Shown here: piece by piece, positions 50,615 to 60,157 of the stretch
How the letters are laid out: the number at the start of each line of letters is the position of its first letter
Position numbering within the stretch: position 1 is the stretch's first letter
NCBI RefSeq assembly: GCF_003387375.1
Contig: NZ_QUNG01000002.1
Location: 124,001-188,000, forward strand
Length of the DNA stretch: 64,000 nt
From: Marinomonas pollencensis
Lineage (GTDB): Bacteria > Pseudomonadota > Gammaproteobacteria > Pseudomonadales > Marinomonadaceae
Direction: 5' to 3'
The notes under the pieces: model-generated
Told to the model about the DNA's origin: nothing
The model's input: only the letters and a program-made list of their open reading frames with translations
The model's database searches: none
Translations under genes and position numbers: made by a program

Positions 50615-51544
50615 ATGACAACGCGAATTTCTGAAAAGGCAGCCAATGTGTTTGATAAATTGGCCCAGGGGGCATTTTCAATCGGTGTAGAGTTACCACT
50701 TGATAACGATTGGGCACGCTATGATAGCGCACAGGGGGCACCATTTGGGGTGCCAGATATGAGCAAACACCACGAGAGAATACAGCTGGCAGATCAGCTT
50801 GGCTTTAAAGCCGCATGGGTAAGAGATGTTCCTATTTATGACCCTAATTTCGGTGACGCGGCGCAAGTTTTTGAGACCTTTAGTTATTTAGGCTACTTAG
50901 CGGCAATAACGAAAAATATTTTGCTAGGTACTGCCGCCGTGGTGCTGCCATTGCGTCAACCCTGGTTGGTTAAAAAGGCCGCGGCCACGGTGCAAAAGTT
51001 GAGCAACAATCGTCTTATTCTTGGGGTGGCCAGTGGCGATAGACCGGTTGAATATCCTTTGTTTGATGTGGACTATGAAACCCGAGGCGAGAAATTTCGC
51101 CAATCCCTAAGCATTTTGCAAGAGGGGGAAGCCAGTTTATCTCATGGTATGGATTTATTGCCTGCGTCTCCTCAGCCACCCCTTTATGTGGCGGGTCTGG
51201 CTCAGCAAAGCCCCGAGTGGGTAGGTGAGCATATGGACGGTTGGTTGGCGTATCCAGGCACACCAAGAGACCATGTTCAGCGTGTTCAGCTGTGGCGCAA
51301 TATTGCTGGCGATAAACCTTATGTTAGTTTTATCCACCTTAATTTATTAGCAAACGATGATGCTCCGATAACACGCCATCGCTTTGGTGTTGAAACCGGC
51401 GTGAAAGGTCTGATCAGTGAGCTTAACGCGATGCGTGAGGCCGGTGTTGATCACATTGGCTTGCATTTTCGCCGCAACAGCTTGTCTGTTGAAGAGACCA
51501 TGCAGCGAATTGCCGACAAAGTATTACCACATTTTCATCAATAA
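50615..51544 (+). CDS. Luciferase-like (LLM) flavin-dependent oxidoreductase
   Basis: 309 residues. TIM-barrel LLM features: FSIGVELPLDNDW start, HHERIQLADQLGFKAAWVRD, LLGTAAVVLPLRQPWLVKKA, LILGVASGDRP. Closest to the BA3436-type bacterial luciferase-like subgroup. Uses reduced flavin (FMN or F420; FMN here). Substrate unknown. The aldo/keto reductase follows after 9 bases, so they form an operon. Confidence 0.87.
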   Translation: MTTRISEKAANVFDKLAQGAFSIGVELPLDNDWARYDSAQGAPFGVPDMSKHHERIQLADQLGFKAAWVRDVPIYDPNFGDAAQVFETFSYLGYLAAITKNILLGTAAVVLPLRQPWLVKKAAATVQKLSNNRLILGVASGDRPVEYPLFDVDYETRGEKFRQSLSILQEGEASLSHGMDLLPASPQPPLYVAGLAQQSPEWVGEHMDGWLAYPGTPRDHVQRVQLWRNIAGDKPYVSFIHLNLLANDDAPITRHRFGVETGVKGLISELNAMREAGVDHIGLHFRRNSLSVEETMQRIADKVLPHFHQ

Positions 51545-51553
51545 GGAGGCCAT

Positions 51554-52381
51554 ATGGCAGAGCGAAAGCAAGTAATTAATACCATTCCACTACTGGGTGC
51601 TGGCACATTTCGTTTAAAGGACGACGATGCATACAAGAGCGTATCCATGGCGTTAGAGGTGGGGTTTCGTCACATAGACACGGCACAAATTTACGATAAT
51701 GAAGCGGCGGTGGGGCGTGCCATAAAAGACAGTGGCGTGGCCCGTGATGCGCTTTTTGTAACAACCAAGGTATGGAACGAAAACCTCAATCAAGAGAAGT
51801 TCGTGACTAGCGTGAAGGAAAGCTTAACAAAGCTTCAGCTGGATTATGTCGATCTGCTATTGATCCACTGGCCATGCCCTGAAAACGGCGAAACCATGGC
51901 TGAGTATTTGGCTGAGCTGTTACGAGTAAAAGAAATGGGGCTGACGAAAGCGATTGGCATTTCAAACTTTACGGTTGCTCAAACAGAGCAGGCAGTGAGT
52001 ATTTTAGGAGAGGGGGTCATCGCCACAAATCAGGTTGAGGTACACCCTTATCTTAACAATATAAAAGTGCGCCAAGCCTGTGCAAAGCATAATATTAAGG
52101 TGACAGGTTACATGCCTTTTGCTGTTGGTAAAGTGCTGAATGATGACACTATTTTGGCGATCGCAGAGAAGCATAAGGTGAGTGCGGCAGAAGTGGTCAT
52201 CGCTTGGGAATTAGCCCATGGTTTGGTTACCATTCCGTCTTCTACTAAGCGTAAAAATCTTGAGACCAATTTGAAAGCGCTTGATTTAACGCTGGATGCT
52301 GAGGACATGGCAAAAATTGATGGATTAGATTGCGGTGATCGTCAAGCCGATCCTGATTTTGCCCCAGCTTGGGATGCCTAA
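51554..52381 (+). CDS. Aldo/keto reductase (DkgB-like)
   Basis: 275 residues. GFRHIDTAQIYDNEAAVG gives the Asp and Tyr of the AKR tetrad, VTTKVW the Lys and LLIHWPC the His; IPSSTKRKNLETN near the end binds NADPH phosphate. Resembles 2,5-diketo-gluconate reductase B/methylglyoxal reductases. Ribosome site AAGGAGG. Co-transcribed with the LLM gene. Confidence 0.9.
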   Translation: MAERKQVINTIPLLGAGTFRLKDDDAYKSVSMALEVGFRHIDTAQIYDNEAAVGRAIKDSGVARDALFVTTKVWNENLNQEKFVTSVKESLTKLQLDYVDLLLIHWPCPENGETMAEYLAELLRVKEMGLTKAIGISNFTVAQTEQAVSILGEGVIATNQVEVHPYLNNIKVRQACAKHNIKVTGYMPFAVGKVLNDDTILAIAEKHKVSAAEVVIAWELAHGLVTIPSSTKRKNLETNLKALDLTLDAEDMAKIDGLDCGDRQADPDFAPAWDA

Positions 52382-52390
52382 TTCTTTTAT

Positions 52391-52440
52391 CTAATACTGT
52401 GCCCGCCTTATTGTGCTAATACTGTGCCCGCCTTATTGTG
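52391..52440. repeat. Perfect 25-bp tandem duplication within a terminator
   Basis: Copies 52391-52415 and 52416-52440 of a unit starting CTAATACTGTGCCCGCCTTA; a partial third begins at 52441. The GCCCGC arm of the terminator is therefore present twice. Confidence 0.88.
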
Positions 52441-52465
52441 CTAATAAGTGCGGGCTTTTTGGTTG
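52427..52465 (+). terminator. Terminator of the LLM-AKR operon
   Basis: GCCCGC (52426-52431) with TTATT pairs to AATAA and GCGGGC (52450-52455), then five T. The upstream duplicate arm at 52401-52406 could pair instead. Confidence 0.75.
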
Positions 52466-52491
52466 GATTTTACAAAATATTGGAAGCGAAG

Positions 52492-53439
52492 ATGCAAGTA
52501 AATGTATGGCAGTTCGATAAAGCCGGCGCGCCTTTGGTGCGTTCATCAGCGCGCTTAGCGGCGCCGGGCGCCGGCAAGATAACCGTGCGTAATGAAGCCA
52601 TCGGCATAAACCCTGTTGATTGGAAGTTTATTGAAAGCAACCCCCTTAACTGGCAGCAAGGCCATATTCCTGGGGTAGATGGTGCCGGTGTTGTGGTTGC
52701 CGTTGGCGAAGGGGTTGAAGAGCGTTGGTTGGGAAAGCGAGTGGCGTATCATCATAGTTTAATGCAGCAAGGGAGCTTTGCCGACCATACTCAAGTCTAT
52801 GCCAATCGTGTGATGACCTTGCCTGAAGGTTTCGATTTTGCTTTAGCCGCGGCGTTACCTTGTCCTATGCTGACAGCCTGGCAAGCCTTCAGCAAGGTGC
52901 CCGTAAGAAGCGGCGCCAAAGTATTAGTGAACGGTATGGGGGCGGTCAATAAACTGCTTGTTCAAATGCTAGCGCAAGCAGGTTTTATCGTGCATGTGGT
53001 TTCAAGTAGCTTGACGCAACAGCAAGCAAAAGCCATAAAAGTCGAACGTATTTATCGTACTGAGCCCAGCGAAGGCCGCTTTTACGCAGTATTCGATGCC
53101 AATGGCTCAGATGCCGCTAAGAGACTGGTGCCGTTAATTGAAGCAAATGGACATATGGTGTGTATTTTAGGTCGTATCGATACCCCCATAGACGCACCTT
53201 TTACTCGAACCATTTCATACCATGAAGTGGCGTTAGGGGCGCTGCATGATTTTGGTGACTATGCTCAGTGGCAGCGACTGATTCAAGATGGTGAACGGTT
53301 TTTGGCTCAAATTAGTCACCAGGACGTGGTGGTAGAAGCGCCGCACAGCTTTGCTTTTAATGATGTAAACGAGGCACTGGACTTCTCAAAAACAGAAAAG
53401 CGCAAGGCGATTGTTGATTTAACTGATGGGGCTGAATAA
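52492..53439 (+). CDS. MDR-family NADPH dehydrogenase/quinone reductase-like
   Basis: 315 residues from ATG 52492 (GGAAGCGAAG upstream); a longer GTG frame would begin in the terminator. GroES-like N-terminus (GKITVRNEAIGINPVDWKFI, GVDGAGVVVAVGEGV), and a Rossmann part with VLVNGMGAVNKLLVQML where usual MDR has GxGxxG. Zinc ligands absent, so a quinone-oxidoreductase-like, zinc-free enzyme. Ends opposite the TRAP operon. Confidence 0.82.
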   Translation: MQVNVWQFDKAGAPLVRSSARLAAPGAGKITVRNEAIGINPVDWKFIESNPLNWQQGHIPGVDGAGVVVAVGEGVEERWLGKRVAYHHSLMQQGSFADHTQVYANRVMTLPEGFDFALAAALPCPMLTAWQAFSKVPVRSGAKVLVNGMGAVNKLLVQMLAQAGFIVHVVSSSLTQQQAKAIKVERIYRTEPSEGRFYAVFDANGSDAAKRLVPLIEANGHMVCILGRIDTPIDAPFTRTISYHEVALGALHDFGDYAQWQRLIQDGERFLAQISHQDVVVEAPHSFAFNDVNEALDFSKTEKRKAIVDLTDGAE

Positions 53440-53460
53440 GGTCTGTGAGTTTGTCGGGAC

Positions 53461-53503
53461 GGCCCACTAAAAGCAGTGCTATTGCCGCTGCCTTTAGTGG
53501 GCC
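53461..53503. terminator. Long hairpin between convergent genes
   Basis: GGCCCACTAAA / TTTAGTGGGCC, perfect 11 bp with an inner GCAG / CTGC stem. T runs are poor, so stabiliser or weak bidirectional terminator between the MDR gene and the TRAP operon. Confidence 0.65.
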
Positions 53504-53534
53504 TATTGTGTTCATGATTTAGGGTTCGCTGACG

Positions 53535-54812
53535 CTAATAGGCGCCCGCTAACTTAGGGATAAAAAGAACCAGCTCAGGGAAGCTCATCACCAGTGCGAC
53601 GACACCAATTAATAATGCAAGCCATGGCATAATCAGCGAGGCAAACATAGGCACGGACACCTTGGTGACCCGACAAAGGGTAAACATGACAATGCCAAGA
53701 GGGGGCGTGATAGTACCAATTGACATTATCAGTGCGAGAACCACGCCAAAGTGCACAGGGTCAATGCCAAAGTTTTGGAGTATCGGGATAACAACAGGGA
53801 TCGTCATAGTGACAATGGCAATGGCTTCAATAAAGCAACCTAAGATCAAATAAAGTATGCCCAGTAATAGCAGCAAAGCCATTGGATTTGAGGTTAACTC
53901 AGTGAGAACACTTACGGCTGTCTGTGGGGCTTGTTGATAGGCTAGCGTCCATGAAAAAACCGACGCCATGGCCATGATCAATAGAATACCAGCAGATTCA
54001 ACCACGGTTTCAACAATCAATTTCCAGCTGCTAACCAAGCTTAACCCTTGCTTTGATACAAGAGCGACAATCAAAGCATAAAAGGCCGCCACAGCACCAG
54101 ATTCTGTTGCCGTAAACACCCCAGTGAGTATGCCCATGACTATCAAAAATGGGGTGATCAAAGCCGGCAAAGCATGCCATAAAGCAGTTCTAACATTTGC
54201 TAGACGAAAGGGAATGCGTTCTACTTTATGTTCTCTTCTAGCAAGAAAGGAAACCAACCCCATCATGGCAACAGCCATTAAAATCCCTGGCACAATCCCG
54301 CCTAAAAACAGTGCCCCAATAGAGGTGCCGGATGCAATGCCATAAACGATCATGATAATGCTGGGTGGAATAATAGGGCCAACGGTAGCAGAGGCCGCCG
54401 TCACACCGATGGCAAAGCGTTTGCTGTAACCTGCTTTTTCCATCGCTTTAACTTCAACGGCACCAAGTCCACCAGCGTCTGCAACGGCAGAGCCAGAAAT
54501 TCCTGCAAACAAAAAAGACGCCATGATATTGGCGTGGCCTAAACCGCCGTACATCCAACCAACAATAGCTTTGCCTAGTTCCATAATTCGGTCAGTTGCG
54601 CCACTGGCATTCATCAGTTTGCCAGTAAGAATGAAGAAAGGTAGGGCGAGCAGAGTGTAGGAGTCGACTCCTTTGGTTGCCATTTGTACGTAACTTGCGA
54701 GGGGCACTTCTTCTACGATAAAGAAAATCGCAGAAGTGATGGCGAGCGCAAAGGCGACGGGTACGTCGATCAACATGAGCACAATCACGGCAATAATCAT
54801 TAAAAAAAGCAT
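53535..54812 (-). CDS. dctM: TRAP transporter large permease (DctM)
   Basis: 425 residues, about 12 transmembrane helices. DctM signatures: VPVAFALAITSAIFF, FILTGKLMNASGATDRI, ISGSAVADAGGLGAVEVKAMEKAGY, VGPIIPPSIIMIVYG and GTITPPLGIVMFTLCRV. Forms the sodium-driven carboxylate uptake channel with DctQ. Third gene of dctP-dctQ-dctM. Confidence 0.92.
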   Translation of the reverse strand: MLFLMIIAVIVLMLIDVPVAFALAITSAIFFIVEEVPLASYVQMATKGVDSYTLLALPFFILTGKLMNASGATDRIMELGKAIVGWMYGGLGHANIMASFLFAGISGSAVADAGGLGAVEVKAMEKAGYSKRFAIGVTAASATVGPIIPPSIIMIVYGIASGTSIGALFLGGIVPGILMAVAMMGLVSFLARREHKVERIPFRLANVRTALWHALPALITPFLIVMGILTGVFTATESGAVAAFYALIVALVSKQGLSLVSSWKLIVETVVESAGILLIMAMASVFSWTLAYQQAPQTAVSVLTELTSNPMALLLLLGILYLILGCFIEAIAIVTMTIPVVIPILQNFGIDPVHFGVVLALIMSIGTITPPLGIVMFTLCRVTKVSVPMFASLIMPWLALLIGVVALVMSFPELVLFIPKLAGAY

Positions 54813-54822
54813 ATTGGATTCC

Positions 54823-55347
54823 TTATCTTGAATCGTCGTTAGCCGCTGGCGGCGTGTTGGTTAGCGCGTGTTGTAATGCACGACAATGCTGAAAGGCGTT
54901 GACCAGCGAATAGAAAATGATTAATGCCCCACCAGCAACGGCGGGTAAATAAAACAGAGCCCGTGAAAAACCTAAACTGGTAGAGTGATCAGGCATGGCG
55001 AGCTCAACAATAATGACGCCTTTCCAACAAAGCACCACGCCGACAGAGGCGATTAATAGGTTAACCACGCAGCGAAATGCATGTTTTAATGTATTTGGCA
55101 GTCGATTAATGAGTATGTCGACCGCGAGGTGACTTTCATCTCGGGTCGCCGCGGCCGCCGCTAGAAAGGTCAACCAGACGAGCAGCAATCTTGCCACTTC
55201 TTCTGTCCAGGTGGATGAGTTATCAAGGGCGTAGCGTCGAAATACTTGCAGCCATGACAGACTCAATATAACGATAAACATAGAACCTGCTAAGGTTTCG
55301 ACCCCATGTTTATACAATAGTGTGAATATCTTAGAGGTTTGGCGCAT
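54823..55347 (-). CDS. dctQ: TRAP transporter small permease (DctQ)
   Basis: 174 residues from the ATG with complement at 55347 (TGGAG 9 bases upstream); an ATG 33 bases earlier is less likely. Four transmembrane helices; SLSWLQVFRRYALDNSSTWTEE and LLVWLTFLAAAAATRDESHLAVD are typical of DctQ. Ten bases from dctM. Confidence 0.9.
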   Translation of the reverse strand: MRQTSKIFTLLYKHGVETLAGSMFIVILSLSWLQVFRRYALDNSSTWTEEVARLLLVWLTFLAAAAATRDESHLAVDILINRLPNTLKHAFRCVVNLLIASVGVVLCWKGVIIVELAMPDHSTSLGFSRALFYLPAVAGGALIIFYSLVNAFQHCRALQHALTNTPPAANDDSR

Positions 55348-55412
55348 AGTGATGCACTCCATTAGGTGTCGGCCCAGCAAGTGTTAGCTGGGCCTTCTGA
55401 GCAAAGAGAGGT

Positions 55413-56411
55413 TTAATTTGCAGCGGCTTGGATCTGGTCGAAAAGCGCTTGTCCCCAGATGCCCATCTTGGCTTTATAAACAGGCTGAACAGATTCTTCA
55501 AAGGCGGCAACGTCAACATCGACAAACTCAATGCCTTTACTTTGAATTTCATCACGTAAGGCTTTTTCACCATCAAGAATCAGTTGGGTATTCAGTTTCC
55601 CAGCGTCTTGGGCTGCCTCTACGACAATCTTTTGTAAATCATCAGGTAGGCGACTCAACCAGCGATTATTAATAATCACTACATTGGTGTACATATAATG
55701 TTGAGTTAACAAAACATGGCTGCCAAGTTCCACGAAGCCACCTTTTGTCATCCAGTTAAAAGGAAGCTCTACGGCATCTACAACCCCTGTTTTCATAGCG
55801 GCGTTGGCTTCAGGAAAAGCCAGCGGTACTGGGCTTGCCCCCATGCTTTTCCATAGATCGTTATAAAGAGGGACACCCGCTGGAACGCGGATTTTGATGC
55901 CGCTCATTTGCTGCGGTGTGGTCGCGGATTTCTTGGTTAATGTGTGGCGGGTACCTTGTTGCCAATTTGATGCAATAACTCGAACACCAGTATTGTTTTG
56001 ATAAGCATCCCACAGTGTCTGTCCAACTGGGCCTGTCAGTACCTTATTCATATGATCTCTGTCTTTCCAGAGATAATACATATTAAGAATATCGAGCTTT
56101 TTAAGTTTGCCACTCATCACGGGAGTGCCAATATTGGCTGCCTGAATAGTGCCTAAGGCAACTTGGTCTTGAAGCTCGATTTCGCCGCCTAACTGGCCGC
56201 TGGGAAATACTTTTACGGTCACTTTGCCATCGCTACGCTGCTTAACCTGTTCAGCAAAGCTCTTTGTAGCCACTTCAACAGGATGACCAACTGGAGCAAT
56301 AAGGCCAATTTTGATGGAGTAGTCAGAGGCAAGGGCAATGGATGGTATTGCGCAGCTGGTTGCTACCGCAATGGCGGCTTTTTGGGTGAATTTCGCTATC
56401 TTTTTGTTCAT
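55413..56411 (-). CDS. dctP: TRAP transporter substrate-binding protein (DctP)
   Basis: 332 residues from the ATG with complement at 56411 (AGGAG 9 bases upstream; a start 39 bases earlier has no ribosome site). Signal peptide ending SIALA. DctP features: KIGLIAPVGHPVEVATKSFA, KVFPSGQLGGEIELQDQVALG and GIKIRVPAGVP with the carboxylate-binding arginine. Binds an organic acid; identity unknown. Carries the promoter for dctPQM. Confidence 0.92.
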   Translation of the reverse strand: MNKKIAKFTQKAAIAVATSCAIPSIALASDYSIKIGLIAPVGHPVEVATKSFAEQVKQRSDGKVTVKVFPSGQLGGEIELQDQVALGTIQAANIGTPVMSGKLKKLDILNMYYLWKDRDHMNKVLTGPVGQTLWDAYQNNTGVRVIASNWQQGTRHTLTKKSATTPQQMSGIKIRVPAGVPLYNDLWKSMGASPVPLAFPEANAAMKTGVVDAVELPFNWMTKGGFVELGSHVLLTQHYMYTNVVIINNRWLSRLPDDLQKIVVEAAQDAGKLNTQLILDGEKALRDEIQSKGIEFVDVDVAAFEESVQPVYKAKMGIWGQALFDQIQAAAN

Positions 56412-56505
56412 TTTTATTATTCTCCTAAATGGATAGGGTTCACTGGTCACAACAGAGCGACACTGTTTGCTTTGCGCGTAATGTCGGTTTGTTATTTTAT
56501 GTTAT

Positions 56506-56547
56506 TGTCCACACAAATTATCAGTTGGTTTTTTATATGTCCAGACA
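56506..56547 (-). promoter_or_regulatory. Putative GntR-type operators of the TRAP operon
   Basis: TGTCCACACA (56506-56515) and the palindrome TGTCCAGACA (56538-56547), upstream of dctP. Resembles operators of GntR (FadR/VanR subgroup) regulators that often control TRAP genes. No such regulator gene is visible in the window. Confidence 0.45.
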
Positions 56548-57279
56548 AAATAAATAAAGCGTCAAGATATTTCACAAAATCAGGGCTTTCTTGTTGATCC
56601 TGCATGATTTATTTGTCCGCATTATATTCTGCATCTAATCGAAGAAAATTATTGGGTATGTTGGGTCTGGCGCTACAAAGCCTGCTTTAGGGGCTCGCGG
56701 GATGGCGTTACTCAGTTATTATTGAAGTTCTCTGCTGGTGGAATAAAAGACAAAGAGTTCGTAACAGTGTACGGAGTCAGCACTCGTTTAATATTTGCTT
56801 CTCACCTAGGTTCAGCGTGAGACAAGGTGTCGTCAGCCACACGATGGCAAAGTTTGCGCAGCGTTTGGCTATTAAGGTTCGAGGTCGATACGGGGATACT
56901 CGCTGTTTTCACAGGCTGGGCAATATTTGCTTTGTCTTGCGCATCAAGTGATGTGGAATTTGACCAGCAACGAGTTTTGCCAGAACTTGCCCCTCTCAGG
57001 GTTCTGAGATAAGCAGCGAATGGGGAGGATGTTGTGTCAGGCTTGATCAGTATTTAAGCGTTTCTTGAGGCCTGTCCTACTGTTTTTTTTCTACTGTGGA
57101 TGTTGAGCAAAAAACGCGTGTCCTTTTGATGCCCTAGCAGAAGTAGGGCAAAGGGCAGAAAGGGGGGCTAGCCAACTTGTTCCTTGTTTAGAAACCGTTA
57201 GTCAGCCATGTGATTTTTTTGAGTGAGGTGGTGCCTGGTTGTTGTGAGATGCTTAGTCGGCTTTCAGTGAGCGCAGTCA
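56548..57279. other. Non-coding stretch between dctP promoter and LysR gene
   Basis: About 730 bp. No intact gene supported; short frames (56827-57012 plus strand) have no ribosome site or recognisable domain. May hold decayed coding DNA. Confidence 0.5.
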
Positions 57280-58230
57280 CTACAGCTCCGGCCATTCCTC
57301 TTTGGTCACCAGTTTTGCCGCTATAAGCCTTTCTCTAAGAGATTGGATCTTAGCTTTCAGCTCATCCCGAATGAGTCGAATGGCAGGGGAGATCATCTGG
57401 CGGCTAGGCAATACTAACCACATTTCTGTGACCGGAATCTGGTAGTCGCTCATCACTCTTTGCAACCGTCCAGCTAATAAATCTTCAGCAACATCAATCA
57501 CAGACTTCTTGGCAATGCCGACACCGTCTACACACCAGCGGCGGACAATATCACCATCGTTAACAGCGCGATTGCTCATGACTTTGACTTTGTGCCTAGT
57601 ATCGCCTTGATAAAGCTCCCAATTATCGTGCATCACTTCATACAATTTATACAAAAGCGTGTTGTGTTTTGACAGTTGTTCTGGGGATTCAGGCGAGCCA
57701 TGTCGAGCAATATAGTCAGGGGAAGCACATAAAAAATGAGGAATATTACAGATTTGAAAGCCGTATAAATTTAAATCTTGTACTGCGTTTTTGGTCATTG
57801 CTCGCAATGCAACGTCCACCCCATCTCGGTAGAAATCCACCCGACTATCACTCACATGCAGGCGCAAAGTAACGTCTTTATGCTCATCCATTAGCTGATT
57901 TAATAAAATACGCATTAGGTTGCGGCCCATTTCTGACGATACCGCGATCTTCACTTCGCCATTAATGCTTTTTTGTTCTTCATTTATCACCACTTGCCCA
58001 TGCTGCAGTAGGTCTACTGCTTGCTGACAGATTGGCAAATAGCGCTCTCCTTCTAGGGTCAAACGAATACTGCGTGTGGTGCGCACAAAGAGTTGGGTTC
58101 CTAGGCATTGTTCTATACGTTTTAGTGCCATGCTGGCACTGGCGGTGCTCATATCCAATTGGTTTGCTGCAGCGGTAATGGATTGCATTTCTGCAATCTT
58201 AATCAGTACTTGTAAATCAGCAATTTTCAT
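57280..58230 (-). CDS. LysR-family transcriptional regulator
   Basis: 316 residues. Winged-helix start (DLQVLIKIAEMQSITAAANQ, STASASMALKRIEQCLG), then the LysR substrate-binding domain (GEVKIAVSSEMGRNLMRI, GVDVALRAM). Divergent from the enoyl-CoA hydratase-like gene at 58541, which it probably controls. Confidence 0.9.
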   Translation of the reverse strand: MKIADLQVLIKIAEMQSITAAANQLDMSTASASMALKRIEQCLGTQLFVRTTRSIRLTLEGERYLPICQQAVDLLQHGQVVINEEQKSINGEVKIAVSSEMGRNLMRILLNQLMDEHKDVTLRLHVSDSRVDFYRDGVDVALRAMTKNAVQDLNLYGFQICNIPHFLCASPDYIARHGSPESPEQLSKHNTLLYKLYEVMHDNWELYQGDTRHKVKVMSNRAVNDGDIVRRWCVDGVGIAKKSVIDVAEDLLAGRLQRVMSDYQIPVTEMWLVLPSRQMISPAIRLIRDELKAKIQSLRERLIAAKLVTKEEWPEL

Positions 58231-58540
58231 AACGTCCTCAAAAAGCAGTGATAGAAAACCAAAGAGGCTCTAATTTAATTCTGCATGAATAAATGGGTAA
58301 CAGTGGCCAACTTGTTTGTGGCTGTTTGTTGTCTAGGGTCAATCTCAAGCAGAGGGATTTGTTAAGCATAGACTCATCATGACCAGACTATTATTAATTA
58401 TAACTTAAAACTTAATGTTTAAATTGGGGAATAATAAAACAAATCAAAACTATATAGTATTTGCCTTACACATTTGGTGATCTTTTTAAGGCAAAAGCAG
58501 CATGTTTTTGTCACTTAATGACAATGGTGGAGAATTTATC
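58231..58540. promoter_or_regulatory. Divergent promoter region LysR / enoyl-CoA hydratase-like
   Basis: 310 bp non-coding, AT-rich near 58380-58470, must contain promoters for both genes; the LysR binding site cannot be named by eye. Confidence 0.5.
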
Positions 58541-59386
58541 ATGAAATACGAAGGCTTTCAGACTTTCACGACAGAACAGGACAGCGGCATCCTAACGGTG
58601 ACTTTCGATTTTGGTAGCGTCAATGTTCAAGGCCAAGAAATGTTGGCGGACCTTAATAGTTTAGCGATGCGACTAGAGCGTGACCGAAGCACTAAGGTGG
58701 TGGTTTTCCAATCTGCAAATCCAGAAATTTGGGTTTGTCATTATGACACCGAATTACTAAAAGATATGTCGACTGTTGCGGTATCTAGAGAAGACGCTCA
58801 ATTACTCGATTTACAAGAAGTTTGTGAGCGTATCAGTAAGGTTCCCCAAGCAACGATTGCGAAGCTGGAAGGTTTTGCTCGTGGTGGCGGCCATGAATTG
58901 GCCTTGGCGATGGACATGCGTTTTGCCGCGCGTGGCAAATACAAATTCATGCAAATGGAAGTAGGCATGGGCATTTTGCCATGTGGTGGTGGGGCCTCAC
59001 GCATGGCTCGTCAGACTGGCTTGGGGCGTGCACTTGAAATCATTTTGAGTGCTCGTGATTTTGATGCGGATGAAGCAGAAGCGTTTGGCACCATCAATAA
59101 GGCGTTAGAGCCAGATCAAATAGGGGAATACGTTGATACCTTGGCAAAACGAATTGCTCAATTTCCTGCTGAATCTATTAATGCTTGTAAGCGTGCCGTG
59201 TATGAATCAATTGATAAGCCGATCGAAGAGGCATTAAAAGCTGAGGCGTATTGGCTCTACCAAGCCACCAGCAAAACGCCAGCCATTAAACGTTTTGCTA
59301 TCGCCGATGAGCAGCGTCTTGAAGATGACATTGAGAATCAACGTAACTGGAATGACTTGGTTATGAAGGTGCAAGAGATTAATTAA
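58541..59386 (+). CDS. Enoyl-CoA hydratase/isomerase family protein
   Basis: 281 residues from ATG 58541 (GGTGGAG 11 bases upstream; earlier ATG 58502 rejected). Crotonase fold: oxyanion segment FARGGGHELALAMDMRFA and MQMEVGMGILPCGGGASRMAR. The usual catalytic Glu positions are not clearly both present, so it may hydrate, isomerise or hydrolyse a CoA-linked substrate. Terminator follows. Monocistronic under the divergent LysR. Confidence 0.82.
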   Translation: MKYEGFQTFTTEQDSGILTVTFDFGSVNVQGQEMLADLNSLAMRLERDRSTKVVVFQSANPEIWVCHYDTELLKDMSTVAVSREDAQLLDLQEVCERISKVPQATIAKLEGFARGGGHELALAMDMRFAARGKYKFMQMEVGMGILPCGGGASRMARQTGLGRALEIILSARDFDADEAEAFGTINKALEPDQIGEYVDTLAKRIAQFPAESINACKRAVYESIDKPIEEALKAEAYWLYQATSKTPAIKRFAIADEQRLEDDIENQRNWNDLVMKVQEIN

Positions 59387-59405
59387 TCTGTCTGCTCGCT
59401 GTGTG

Positions 59406-59446
59406 AACCGCTTACGCTTGTTAATCCGCTAAGCGGTTTGTTTTTA
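59406..59446 (+). terminator. Terminator after the hydratase-like gene
   Basis: AACCGCTTA / TAAGCGGTT, 9 bp, with a 15-base loop and T-rich tail (GTTTTT). Confidence 0.75.
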
Positions 59447-59547
59447 AATGCAACATTTTAATAAGGCCAAAGATATAGAAGACGATTTTCTATATCTGAC
59501 CTTTAATCTGCAGCTTAACCGACAGGGCTAACTAGGTAATCATAGCA

Positions 59548-60156
59548 ATGAAAAAAATCCTGATTAATTTCGCTCATCCCGCGAAGTCCCGTTCTAGTGT
59601 CAATAAAGCGCTGCGTAACGCGGTGGTAGGGCTAGAAGGCGTTACCGTGAATGACCTTTATCAAACCTATCCTGATTTTATGATCGATGTAGAGCGAGAG
59701 AAAAAGCTATGCGAAGAACACGATGTCATTATTTTTCAGCACCCGCTTTATTGGTATTCGACACCTTCTATCGTTAAAGAATGGTTTGATTTGGTGCTGG
59801 AGCACGATTGGGCTTATGGCTCTAAGGGAACAGCATTAGAGGGTAAACTTTTTTTTCAAGTGATCAGCACTGGAGCGGATGGAGATAGCTATCAAAAAGA
59901 GGGGTTTAATGAGTTTACCTTAACCGAGTTAAGTGCACCGTTTCGAGCAACCGCAAAGTTATGCAAACTGGTTTGGTTGCCACCCTTTGCCATAACCGGT
60001 GTGCATGGAGGACTTCCTAGCGCGGAAATTCTGCGACATGGAGAAAATTATCAAAGAACCATTATTGCTCTTCGCGATGAACGAGTAGACATAGAGCAAG
60101 CCAAACGACTTGAGTTGCTCAATATAGATCTTAATCAGTTAATTGGGAGCGAATAA
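59548..60156 (+). CDS. kefF: KefF-like NAD(P)H oxidoreductase (flavodoxin fold)
   Basis: 202 residues. Flavodoxin-like quinone oxidoreductase: [43 protein letters not shown] and [12 protein letters not shown]. Typical ancillary subunit of KefB/KefC exchangers, which binds FMN and is required for full activity. The antiporter gene follows after 1 base. Confidence 0.86.
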   Translation: MKKILINFAHPAKSRSSVNKALRNAVVGLEGVTVNDLYQTYPDFMIDVEREKKLCEEHDVIIFQHPLYWYSTPSIVKEWFDLVLEHDWAYGSKGTALEGKLFFQVISTGADGDSYQKEGFNEFTLTELSAPFRATAKLCKLVWLPPFAITGVHGGLPSAEILRHGENYQRTIIALRDERVDIEQAKRLELLNIDLNQLIGSE

Positions 60157-60157
60157 T

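Noticed and set aside
52438-52491. Extended start of the MDR dehydrogenase
   Set aside because: The extension begins within the preceding terminator, while ATG 52492 has a ribosome site.
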